Shown here: positions 1 through 5,901 of the stretch, piece after piece | How the letters are laid out: each line of letters opens with the position of its first letter | How positions within the stretch are numbered: the stretch's first letter is position 1 | From: Lachnospiraceae bacterium | GTDB taxonomy: Bacteria; Bacillota; Clostridia; Lachnospirales; Lachnospiraceae | Assembly (NCBI GenBank): GCA_021199405.1 | Contig: JAJQID010000093.1 | Location: forward strand, 1-12,701 | Reading direction: 5' to 3' | DNA length: 12,701 bases | Notes under the pieces: model-generated | Database searches by the model: none | Told to the model about the DNA's origin: nothing | Seen by the model: only the letters and a program-made list of their open reading frames with translations | Made by a program: the position numbers and the translations under genes

Positions 1-402
1 CGCAATGAGGAGCAGTACGGCATCGATGACATTATTCTGTGTGAATATGGCTCCACTGTGGTGGGGCTGGAGATGTTGCGGGCGGTCAATGAGGAGAACG
101 CTGAGGAGGTGCGCAAGGTTAATGTGGTCAAATCCGCTATCAACACCCTGTCCTTCTCGGAGATGGAGGCGATCGTCCATATCTTTGACGAGCTGGACGG
201 CACCGAGGGAATTCTGGTGGCTTCCAAAATTGCCGACCGGGTGGGTATCACCCGTTCCGTGATTGTCAATGCTCTGCGGAAGTTTGAGTCCGCGGGCATC
301 ATCGAATCCCGCTCCTCCGGCATGAAGGGCACCTACATCAAGGTCTTAAATGATGTGGTATACTCGGAGGTAGCCGAGTTGAAGAAAAATTTAAAAAAAT
401 AG
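1..402 (+). CDS. codY: CodY, GTP- and branched-chain-amino-acid-sensing global repressor (3' part only)
   Basis: This is the C-terminal 133 residues of CodY. The reading frame is open from base 1 and stops with TAG at 400-402, so the start lies outside the window. CodY is a cytosolic DNA-binding repressor that responds to GTP and branched-chain amino acids and controls nitrogen and amino acid metabolism, and often sporulation, in Bacillota. The visible part opens in the linker after the GAF domain (EYGSTVVGLEML at about 43-78). It ends with the winged helix-turn-helix, where ASKIADRVGITRSVIVNALR begins near base 220 and is followed by the family's wing motif SSGMKGTYIKVLN. The full protein is usually about 260 residues, so roughly half is missing only because of the window edge. 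It is followed by its own terminator and then by rpsB, a common neighbourhood. Identity is very secure. Confidence 0.97.
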   Translation, partial: RNEEQYGIDDIILCEYGSTVVGLEMLRAVNEENAEEVRKVNVVKSAINTLSFSEMEAIVHIFDELDGTEGILVASKIADRVGITRSVIVNALRKFESAGIIESRSSGMKGTYIKVLNDVVYSEVAELKKNLKK

Positions 403-430
403 ATTTTTCCCTAATAATTAAAAAAATTTA

Positions 431-459
431 AAACACCCTATTGCCAATAGGGTGTTTTT
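431..459 (+). terminator. Rho-independent terminator of codY
   Basis: A 12-bp perfect stem (431-442 pairing with 446-457, core CACCCTATT) closes a 3-nt loop and runs into a T tract at 455-459. It lies 28 nt after the codY stop. The A-rich bases before the stem could also make it work in the opposite direction. It separates codY from the rpsB-tsf transcript. Confidence 0.9.
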
Positions 460-530
460 GTGTTAAAAATTAAATGTTGACTAAAAAACACGTCTGCCGA
501 TTGGCTGTCGGTCTCCGTAGAATTTGGTGT

Positions 531-583
531 CTGACAAATTGGAAGGAGTGTCAGCTGAGACAACCCCGTAATAACGCACGGGG
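531..583 (+). promoter_or_regulatory. Structured 5' leader of rpsB (two hairpins)
   Basis: Two hairpins precede rpsB. The first has a perfect 6-bp stem (CTGACA 531-536 with TGTCAG 549-554) whose 12-nt loop contains GGAAGGAG, resembling a ribosome binding site but with no start codon after it. The second has a perfect 6-bp stem (CCCCGT 564-569 with ACGGGG 578-583). Neither is followed by a T run, so they are not terminators. A possible -10 (TAGAAT, 518-523) would start transcription just before the first hairpin, but no good -35 is seen. S2 is known to autoregulate rpsB-tsf through the leader in gammaproteobacteria. That this leader does the same is inference. Confidence 0.45.
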
Positions 584-623
584 CCGAAACAGCAGGCGAA
601 AGAAAAACCGAATGGAGGAAATT

Positions 624-1391
624 ATGAGCGTTATTTCAATGAAGCAGCTTTTGGAGGCCGGCGTACATTTTGGCCACCAGACAAGAAGATGGAACCCCAA
701 GATGGCTCCCTATATCTTCACCGAGAGAAACGGGATTCACATCATTGACCTGCAGAAGTCAGTGGTGAAGGTGGATGAGGCTTACAAGGCCGTGGTGGAG
801 ATCGTATCAAACGGCGGCACCATTCTGTTTGTGGGTACCAAGAAGCAGGCTCAGGACGCGGTCAAGACCGAGGCGGAGCGCTGCGGTATGTATTATGTGA
901 ATCAGAGATGGCTGGGCGGCACGCTGACCAATTTCAGGACCATCAGAAGCCGTGTTGCCAGACTCAGAGAGATTGAGAATATGGCTGTGGACGGCACCTT
1001 TGACGTTCTTCCCAAGAAAGAGGTTGTGGCTCTGAGAAAGGAATGGGAGAAGCTGGAGAAGAATCTGGGCGGTATCAAGGATATGGACAGAGTTCCGGAC
1101 GCTATTTTTGTGGTTGACCCCAAGAAGGAGCGCATCTGTGTGCAGGAGGCTCATGCGCTGGGCATCACCCTGTTTGGTATTGGCGATACCAACTGTGATC
1201 CTGAGGAGCTGGATTATATTATCCCCGGCAATGACGATGCCATTCGCGCGGTGAAGCTGATTGTTTCCAAGATGGCGGATGCTGTTATTGAGGCAAATCA
1301 GGGCGAGACCGCTGATGTAGAGGAGTCCATGGCAGCGGCGGCTGAGGGCGAGGCTTCCGATATTGAGGAAGTGGCGGCCGCAGAGGCATAA
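624..1391 (+). CDS. rpsB: 30S ribosomal protein S2
   Basis: Encodes a 255-residue ribosomal protein S2, a component of the small-subunit body needed for S1 recruitment or translation initiation. The N-terminal family signature is plain (MKQLLEAGVHFGHQTRRWNP), followed by FTERNGIHIIDLQKS, FVGTKKQAQ, NQRWLGGTLTNF and the DAIFVVDPKKE segment. The frame is open from 474, but the start at 624 is chosen because GGAGG at 614-618 sits 5 nt ahead of it and the S2 family begins with a short stretch before MKQLLEAG. An ATG at 612 overlaps that binding site. The C-terminus carries an acidic, alanine-rich tail of about 30 residues, common in Clostridia. tsf follows after 21 nt, forming the conserved rpsB-tsf operon. 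Confidence 0.97.
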   Translation: MSVISMKQLLEAGVHFGHQTRRWNPKMAPYIFTERNGIHIIDLQKSVVKVDEAYKAVVEIVSNGGTILFVGTKKQAQDAVKTEAERCGMYYVNQRWLGGTLTNFRTIRSRVARLREIENMAVDGTFDVLPKKEVVALRKEWEKLEKNLGGIKDMDRVPDAIFVVDPKKERICVQEAHALGITLFGIGDTNCDPEELDYIIPGNDDAIRAVKLIVSKMADAVIEANQGETADVEESMAAAAEGEASDIEEVAAAEA

Positions 1392-1412
1392 AGAAATAAG
1401 GAGACTGAGAAT

Positions 1413-2348
1413 ATGGCTATTACAGCAGCAATGGTAAAGGAACTGCGCGAGATGACCGGCGCAGGCATGATGGACTGCAAAAAAGCTTTGACCGAGTGCG
1501 GCGGCGATATGGAGGCCGCTGTGGATTTCCTGAGAAAGAACGGACAGGCAAAGGCGGAGAAAAAGGCCAGCCGCATCGCGGCTGAGGGTCTGTGTGCTAT
1601 CGCTAAGGCGGATGATCAGACCGCGGCGGTTGTGGAGGTTAACTCCGAGACAGATTTCGTGGCAAAGAACGCGGATTTTCAGGCCTATGTGAAGAGCGTG
1701 GCAACTCAGGCGGTGAAGAGCGATTCCAAAGATCTTGACGCTTTCCTGACGGAGCCCTGGATGGAGAAGCCGGAAGTCACCGTGAAGGACGCTCTGGTGG
1801 AGAAGGTGGCTGTGATCGGTGAGAATTTGACCATCCGTCGTTTTGAAAAGGTAGTGGCAGAGGAAGGCTTTGTGGCCACCTATGTACACGGCGGCGGTCG
1901 GATTGGCGTCATCGTGGATGCAGCAGCCGACGTTGTCAACGACGCGGTGAGAGAGGCATTTAACAATATTGCCATGCAGATCGCGGCGCTTCGTCCCAAG
2001 TATGTGTCCGCTTCCGAGATTTCCGAGGAGTACAGACAGCATGAGATCGAGATCTTAAAGGAGCAGATTGCCAATGATCCCGCGTTTGCCGGTAAGCCTG
2101 AGAAGGTGATCAATGGCACCATCAATGGCCGTCTCAATAAGGAGTTCAAGGAGATTTGCCTGATGGATCAGATTTATGTGAAGGCTGAGGACGGCAAGCA
2201 GACCGTTTCCCAGTACCTGGCTCAGGTTGCCAAGGCCAATGGCGCGAAGCTTTCCGTGAAGCGCTTTGTTCGCTTTGAGACCGGCGAGGGCATTGAGAAG
2301 AAGAAGGATGATTTCGCCGCAGAAGTGATGGCTCAGGCTGGACTGTAG
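1413..2348 (+). CDS. tsf: Translation elongation factor Ts
   Basis: Encodes EF-Ts (311 residues), the guanine nucleotide exchange factor that regenerates EF-Tu-GTP. The UBA-like N-terminal domain contains the first signature LREMTGAGMMDCKKAL (residues 11-26), and the core domain contains the TDFV motif (residues 80-83, within ETDFVAKN) that contacts EF-Tu. A second conserved segment reads EGFVATYVHGGGRIGVIV. Length is normal for the clostridial form. AAGGAG at 1398-1403 precedes the ATG by 9 nt. It is co-transcribed with rpsB and ends at a strong terminator. The usual next genes, pyrH and frr, are not in the window. Confidence 0.97.
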   Translation: MAITAAMVKELREMTGAGMMDCKKALTECGGDMEAAVDFLRKNGQAKAEKKASRIAAEGLCAIAKADDQTAAVVEVNSETDFVAKNADFQAYVKSVATQAVKSDSKDLDAFLTEPWMEKPEVTVKDALVEKVAVIGENLTIRRFEKVVAEEGFVATYVHGGGRIGVIVDAAADVVNDAVREAFNNIAMQIAALRPKYVSASEISEEYRQHEIEILKEQIANDPAFAGKPEKVINGTINGRLNKEFKEICLMDQIYVKAEDGKQTVSQYLAQVAKANGAKLSVKRFVRFETGEGIEKKKDDFAAEVMAQAGL

Positions 2349-2430
2349 ATTCCTGCGCAGAGCATGGCTCATAATAGATTAAGGGCCTGAAGCATAAGGT
2401 AACAATTTAAAATTAAAAAGCACATTACGA

Positions 2431-2464
2431 AAGAGGATTCCTGAAAGTGGGGAATCCTCTTTTT
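2431..2464 (+). terminator. Rho-independent terminator of the rpsB-tsf operon
   Basis: An 11-bp perfect stem (AAGAGGATTCC at 2431-2441 with GGAATCCTCTT at 2451-2461) encloses a 9-nt loop and ends in TTTTT (2460-2464). It lies about 80 nt after the tsf stop, with an A/T-rich stretch between that holds nothing else recognisable. It closes the operon after tsf. Confidence 0.92.
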
Positions 2465-2533
2465 GCTTTCCGCTGAGAGGTCTATTTCATTTTTTCATCG
2501 CATAAAATGTTCGGGAAAGGATGGTGGCCGGAT

Positions 2534-3130
2534 ATGAAGGTTACGGAACACTCCGGCGGCGGACAGTTTGGCCGCACTGCAGTGCAGGGAAAGCGTTTTA
2601 GCGTGATTATGGGGGCGGGCTTTGTGCTTGGCTGTATTCTGGTAATCCTGTGCAGGCAAAAGCTGCTGCAGGATATTTCTCTTCTGGATGTGGACAGCCT
2701 GTATCTGGTGAGAGACAGCCTGATTGAAGGGAAATCTTATTTTTTTTATCTGCTGCCCAGAAGAGTTTTTGCTTTCGGAGCCTTTGTGCTGCTGTGGTGG
2801 TATGGCGTGGGGAGTCCGGGACTGAAGCTGGGAGGCTTTCTGATGGGGGTGGAGGCGGGAATCTGGCTTCAGGCCTGTGTGGAACAGTATCATTTGAAAG
2901 GGGTTTTGCTCTGGGTATTTTTATACATTCCCTATATCTTTTTTTATCTGGGTGCGATCCTGTGCGGCCTTATGTTCTGCCAGACTTCCGGGGATATGTA
3001 TGAAAAGCGCCGGGCCATCCGGGAAAGACCGGGCTTTGCCCTGGCCGCGATTGTGCTTTTTTTGACGGGGCTCTATCTGGAGAGCACAGTGCATCCGGTC
3101 TGGCTGAAAAATTTTCTGAGTGTGTTTTAG
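2534..3130 (+). CDS. SpoIIM-like (DUF95-type) integral membrane protein
   Basis: A 198-residue membrane protein with about five hydrophobic segments (residues ~21-41, 74-91, 97-115, 122-148 and 167-183). The arrangement resembles the SpoIIM/DUF95 family: a glycine-rich third segment (GGFLMGVEAG), a loop ending in LKG, a segment with the YIPY proline, and a last helix ending in GLYLESTVHP like the family's G..lE...P ending. SpoIIM is part of the complex that drives septal peptidoglycan thinning during engulfment. A different membrane role is possible, since the match is by pattern only. An in-frame ATG at 2507 has no ribosome binding site. The ATG at 2534 has AAAGGA at 2516-2521, rather far upstream, so the start is uncertain. 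It heads a three-gene group with a soluble protein and a kinase. Confidence 0.6.
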   Translation: MKVTEHSGGGQFGRTAVQGKRFSVIMGAGFVLGCILVILCRQKLLQDISLLDVDSLYLVRDSLIEGKSYFFYLLPRRVFAFGAFVLLWWYGVGSPGLKLGGFLMGVEAGIWLQACVEQYHLKGVLLWVFLYIPYIFFYLGAILCGLMFCQTSGDMYEKRRAIRERPGFALAAIVLFLTGLYLESTVHPVWLKNFLSVF

Positions 3131-3162
3131 TGTAGCGTAGTGTTGGGTTGGAAGGAGATAAA

Positions 3163-3711
3163 ATGTATCATACAGAGGGTTACATAGATAAGGAAAGTGT
3201 GGATGCCGGCTCTCACATGGTGAGTCTGGCCGGGCAAATACAGGGGCAGGATGTGCTGGTGTGGGCTGTCTGGCGGGAGAGAGCGAAGACACAGCAATAT
3301 CAGGACAGGCTGAGACAGTGGTTTACAGGGGAGCTGGGAACAGTCATTCCGGCTTCGGAGGCACAGATCAACAGGGAAATGCTTCGTGTCAGTTCCAGCC
3401 TGAAATGCCGGTTGTATCTGTACTGTGACAAAAGGCTTTACCGGGCGGGGGAGCAGGTGTTGGAGGGAGAATATCAGATTGGTCCGTCTTTTGGAGCCTG
3501 TGTCCACAGGGAAGGAGAGGCTGCGTCTCTTCCCCTTGCGGAGGAGCTGGAGCAGATACAGAAAAATGTGATGGAGGAGAATTCCGCTGGGGAGAATCCC
3601 GGGGAATCCGGGCCGGCTCTTCTGGGAAACATCTGGCAGAAAAATATTATGGACTGTGTTATGGAGGACAGCCTGAATTACGCCTATTTTATGCTCTGGG
3701 AGACAAGATAG
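3163..3711 (+). CDS. Hypothetical protein, possibly a degenerate PP2C-like phosphatase
   Basis: A 182-residue soluble protein not clearly recognised. The ATG at 3163 is set by AAGGAG at 3152-3157, 5 nt ahead, and the stop codon directly abuts the ATG of the kinase gene, so the two are translationally linked. No signal peptide or membrane segment is seen. The order of elements loosely recalls PP2C phosphatases found beside bacterial kinases: a YHTEGYIDKESVDAGS opening, a hydrophobic strand (DVLVWAVW) where PP2C has its DGMGG metal motif, a helix RLRQWFTGEL, and a later strand LYLYCDKRLYRAGE where PP2C has its GDSR motif. The metal-binding aspartates are absent, so it would be a pseudo-phosphatase or is unrelated. 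This relation is an inference from pattern and neighbourhood. The C-terminal 60 residues look low in structure (EENSAGENPGESGP). Confidence 0.75.
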   Translation: MYHTEGYIDKESVDAGSHMVSLAGQIQGQDVLVWAVWRERAKTQQYQDRLRQWFTGELGTVIPASEAQINREMLRVSSSLKCRLYLYCDKRLYRAGEQVLEGEYQIGPSFGACVHREGEAASLPLAEELEQIQKNVMEENSAGENPGESGPALLGNIWQKNIMDCVMEDSLNYAYFMLWETR

Positions 3712-4590
3712 ATGAAGAATGGAATCTGCGTCGGAAGTGATCATTGGGAAAATACAAAAACGCTGATGTATATGGAAGCTGAGGTGGAAAATGTCCGGGA
3801 AAAAACAGCGGAGAAGCTTCCGGGAAGCTGGTATCCCGGGCAGCGGCTCCACCAGGGGACCATGTCTGAAACCTGGCTTATGCACAGCGAAGGTGTATCC
3901 TGGAGGCTGGTGTTGAAGCTGGCGGCAAATGAAAAATCCGCCTGGGCTTTGCGGAGGGAAATTGATATTCTGCGGCGGCTGAGGGGAGAGGGAATTCCTT
4001 TTCTGTATCACTATGATATGGCAGGTGGATCGCCTGATTATGAGATGACCGATGTTATGCCCTGGTATACCATGCCCTTCTATGACGGGGAAACTCTGCG
4101 GGAAAGGCTGGACAGGCGTCATACTCTGACGGAGCGGGAGACGGTGCAGACAGGCAGACGTCTGTGTAAAATTCTGGATGTGCTTCATCATCGGGGGAGA
4201 CCGATCATCTATGGGGATCTGAAACCGGAAAATGTGCTTCTGACGCCGGATGGAAGCGTGTATTTACTGGATTACGGGAATGCCTGGTATCAGGGGGAGG
4301 AGCAGGGACATATCGGATTTCGGGGAACGCCGGGTTATGCCGCGCCGGAGTGCTGGCATCTGGAAAGAGCCGGGGTGAGTGTGGACATTTTCGCACTGGG
4401 CGTGATGCTGCATGAGATGCTGGAGGGCGGGCAGCCCAGAGAGCATTTTGGAGATTATTCGCTGACAGATGGCGCATACAAAAAGCGGTGGCAGGCGCTG
4501 ATCAACGCCTCCACCGCTCTGAATGCAGAAAAAAGAATTCGGGATGTGCGGGAAGCAGACCGACAGCTCAGAAATATCACTCTGACATGA
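3712..4590 (+). CDS. Hanks-type serine/threonine protein kinase
   Basis: A 292-residue cytosolic protein kinase. Visible landmarks are the lysine of subdomain II (LVLKLA, K69), the helix-C glutamate (RREIDIL, E83), the catalytic loop IIYGDLKPENVLL (D169, K171, N174; YGD in place of HRD, seen in other bacterial kinases), the metal-binding DYG in place of DFG (D187), the activation-segment end GTPGYAAPE (E213) and the subdomain IX motif SVDIFALGVMLHEML. The glycine loop is degenerate (LHQGTMSETWLM), with only one clear glycine. All key catalytic residues remain, so activity is likely. There is no transmembrane helix, PASTA or other sensor domain, so input probably comes through the neighbouring proteins. 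GGGAGA lies about 8 nt before the ATG. It is the last gene of the cassette and faces aroF convergently, with no clear terminator in the 57-nt gap. Confidence 0.92.
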   Translation: MKNGICVGSDHWENTKTLMYMEAEVENVREKTAEKLPGSWYPGQRLHQGTMSETWLMHSEGVSWRLVLKLAANEKSAWALRREIDILRRLRGEGIPFLYHYDMAGGSPDYEMTDVMPWYTMPFYDGETLRERLDRRHTLTERETVQTGRRLCKILDVLHHRGRPIIYGDLKPENVLLTPDGSVYLLDYGNAWYQGEEQGHIGFRGTPGYAAPECWHLERAGVSVDIFALGVMLHEMLEGGQPREHFGDYSLTDGAYKKRWQALINASTALNAEKRIRDVREADRQLRNITLT

Positions 4591-4647
4591 GAAGCAATCC
4601 GGTGGTTTCAAGACATCTATGGAATATGGGAAAGGTCTGTACCTGTT

Positions 4648-5676
4648 TTATGCTGTCTCCGCGATATGATAAATCAGCTCCTCGGAATCCTTCCAGCCAA
4701 GGCAGGGGTCGGTGATGGATCTGCCGTACACACCCTCCCCGATTTTCTGGCAGCCTTCCTCAATGTAGCTCTCAATCATCAGACCCTTGACCATTCGCCG
4801 GATGTCGCCGTCCAGCTTTCTGGAATGCAGCACCTCCTTGGCAATGCGGATCTGCTGCTTGAACTGCTTGCTGGAGTTGGAGTGGTTGGTGTCCACGATG
4901 CAGGCCGGGTTTTTCAGGTCCCGCTCTCCGTACATATTCAGCAGGTTGACCAGATCCTCATAGTGGTAATTGGGCAGATTTCTGCCGTTCTTGCTGGTGG
5001 AGCCGCGCAGGATGGCATGGGAGAGAGGATTGCCGTCGGTGGAAACCTCGTAGCCCCGGAAGGTAAAGGTATGCCTCTGCTGAGCCGCATAGATGGAATT
5101 GAGCATGACCGTCATGTCGCCGCTGGTGGGATTTTTCATGCCGGTAGCCACATCGAAGCCGCTGCTGACCAGACGATGATGCTGATCCTCCACAGAGCGG
5201 GCGCCGATGGCCACGTAAGAGAGCAGGTCCTCCACATAAGGCCAGTTCTCCGGATAGAGCATCTCATCCGCGGCGCTTAAACCGGTTTCACGGATGCAGC
5301 GGGTATGCATGTGGCGCACGGCCAGAAGACCCGCCGCGAAATCCTCCGCCTTTGCCGGGTTGGGCTGGCTTGCCAGACCCTTGTAGCCGTCGCCGTTGGT
5401 GCGGGGCTTATTGGTATAAATCCTGGGAATCAGAATCAGTCTGTCCTTTACTTTATCGTTGATGCCGGCCAGCCGGTTGATATAATCGCAGACCGCATCC
5501 TCATTGTCCGCACTGCAGGGACCGATAATGACCAGAAATTTATCACTCTTTCCTTCAATTACCGCCCGGATTTCGGCGTCCCGTTCCGCCTTGATTTTGG
5601 CCAGTGATGCCGGCAGAGGGTAAGCCTCCAGGATTTCCTGAGGGGTGGGGAGCAGCTTATCGTACTTGAAACTCAT
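4648..5676 (-). CDS. aroF: 3-deoxy-7-phosphoheptulonate (DAHP) synthase, AroFGH type
   Basis: Encodes a 342-residue DAHP synthase, which condenses phosphoenolpyruvate and erythrose 4-phosphate in the first step of the shikimate pathway. Motifs in order are IGPCSADN (PEP/metal site, residues 51-58), KPRTNGDGYKG (90-100), GARSVEDQHHR, GMKNPTSGD, ILRGSTSKNGRN, the DTNHSNSSKQ metal/phosphate motif and the C-terminal GLMIESYIEEG. This is the type I-alpha (E. coli AroF/G/H) pattern and length, with no fused chorismate mutase. The frame is open back to 5808, but the start at 5676 is chosen because AAGGAG (complement of 5688-5693) precedes it and the upstream extension is atypical. Which amino acid inhibits the enzyme cannot be read from sequence. 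Symbol aroF is by family; aroG or aroH would be equally valid. Confidence 0.93.
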   Translation of the reverse strand: MSFKYDKLLPTPQEILEAYPLPASLAKIKAERDAEIRAVIEGKSDKFLVIIGPCSADNEDAVCDYINRLAGINDKVKDRLILIPRIYTNKPRTNGDGYKGLASQPNPAKAEDFAAGLLAVRHMHTRCIRETGLSAADEMLYPENWPYVEDLLSYVAIGARSVEDQHHRLVSSGFDVATGMKNPTSGDMTVMLNSIYAAQQRHTFTFRGYEVSTDGNPLSHAILRGSTSKNGRNLPNYHYEDLVNLLNMYGERDLKNPACIVDTNHSNSSKQFKQQIRIAKEVLHSRKLDGDIRRMVKGLMIESYIEEGCQKIGEGVYGRSITDPCLGWKDSEELIYHIAETA

Positions 5677-5779
5677 TGCAGTTGATTCTCCTTTGGTGTA
5701 TTCTTGATTTTGCTCATAATTGTCTGATTCACAGCAACTTCTTCTGAAACAGAAAAACGATTTTGAAGCGCTGCTTTCT

Positions 5780-5808
5780 ATCTTATTATATTTATATATT
5801 TTTTGCAA
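5780..5808 (-). promoter_or_regulatory. Probable sigma-A promoter of aroF
   Basis: On the minus strand, TTGCAA (5803-5808) is followed after exactly 17 nt by TAAGAT (5780-5785). An overlapping TATAAT (5785-5790) is an alternative -10. This gives a leader of about 95 nt before the aroF ATG, too short for a T-box, and no attenuator hairpin is evident in it. The region is very A/T-rich, so chance matches are possible. Confidence 0.5.
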
Positions 5809-5817
5809 ATTATTTAG

Positions 5818-5860
5818 AGAAGAAATTTCTGCAAAAGCTGTATTTTAGAAAATTTCTTTT
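5818..5860 (-). terminator. Possible weak terminator or operator downstream of the SpoVB-like gene
   Basis: A 9-bp perfect inverted repeat (AAGAAATTT 5820-5828 with AAATTTCTT 5850-5858) encloses a 21-nt loop, about 40 nt after the stop of the SpoVB-like gene on the minus strand. The stem is A/T-rich and the minus-strand bases after it (CTCTAAATAATTT) are only loosely T-rich, so termination would be weak. It lies just upstream of the aroF promoter and could equally be a regulatory site. Confidence 0.3.
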
Positions 5861-5901
5861 ACATTTATGCAGGCTGTGCATGAAAAAGGACATTAAAATA
5901 T

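Noticed and set aside
477..505. TTGACT at 477-482 as a -35 for rpsB
   Set aside because: No acceptable -10 occurs 16-18 nt downstream; the nearest TAGAAT is 35 nt away.
807..2042. A 411-codon open frame on the minus strand opposite rpsB and tsf
   Set aside because: It lies wholly antisense to two certain genes, and its His/Leu-rich translation matches no family. It is a by-product of codon bias.
3815..3829. 15-bp palindrome AGCTTCC-G-GGAAGCT in the kinase gene
   Set aside because: Short and within ordinary coding sequence; expected occasionally by chance.
3127..4191. A 354-codon open frame on the minus strand opposite the cassette genes
   Set aside because: It is antisense to the kinase, whose catalytic motifs are unmistakable, and has no ribosome binding site or domain pattern.
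4633..4649. Small hairpin AGGT-CTGT-ACCT before TTTT between the kinase gene and aroF
   Set aside because: A 4-bp stem is too short to support a terminator call.
4666..5280. A 204-codon plus-strand frame opposite aroF
   Set aside because: It is antisense to a clear DAHP synthase, and its composition is typical of a shadow frame.
5700..5800. T-box or amino-acid attenuator ahead of aroF
   Set aside because: The leader is under 100 nt and shows neither a T-box sequence, a leader peptide rich in aromatic codons, nor a terminator hairpin.
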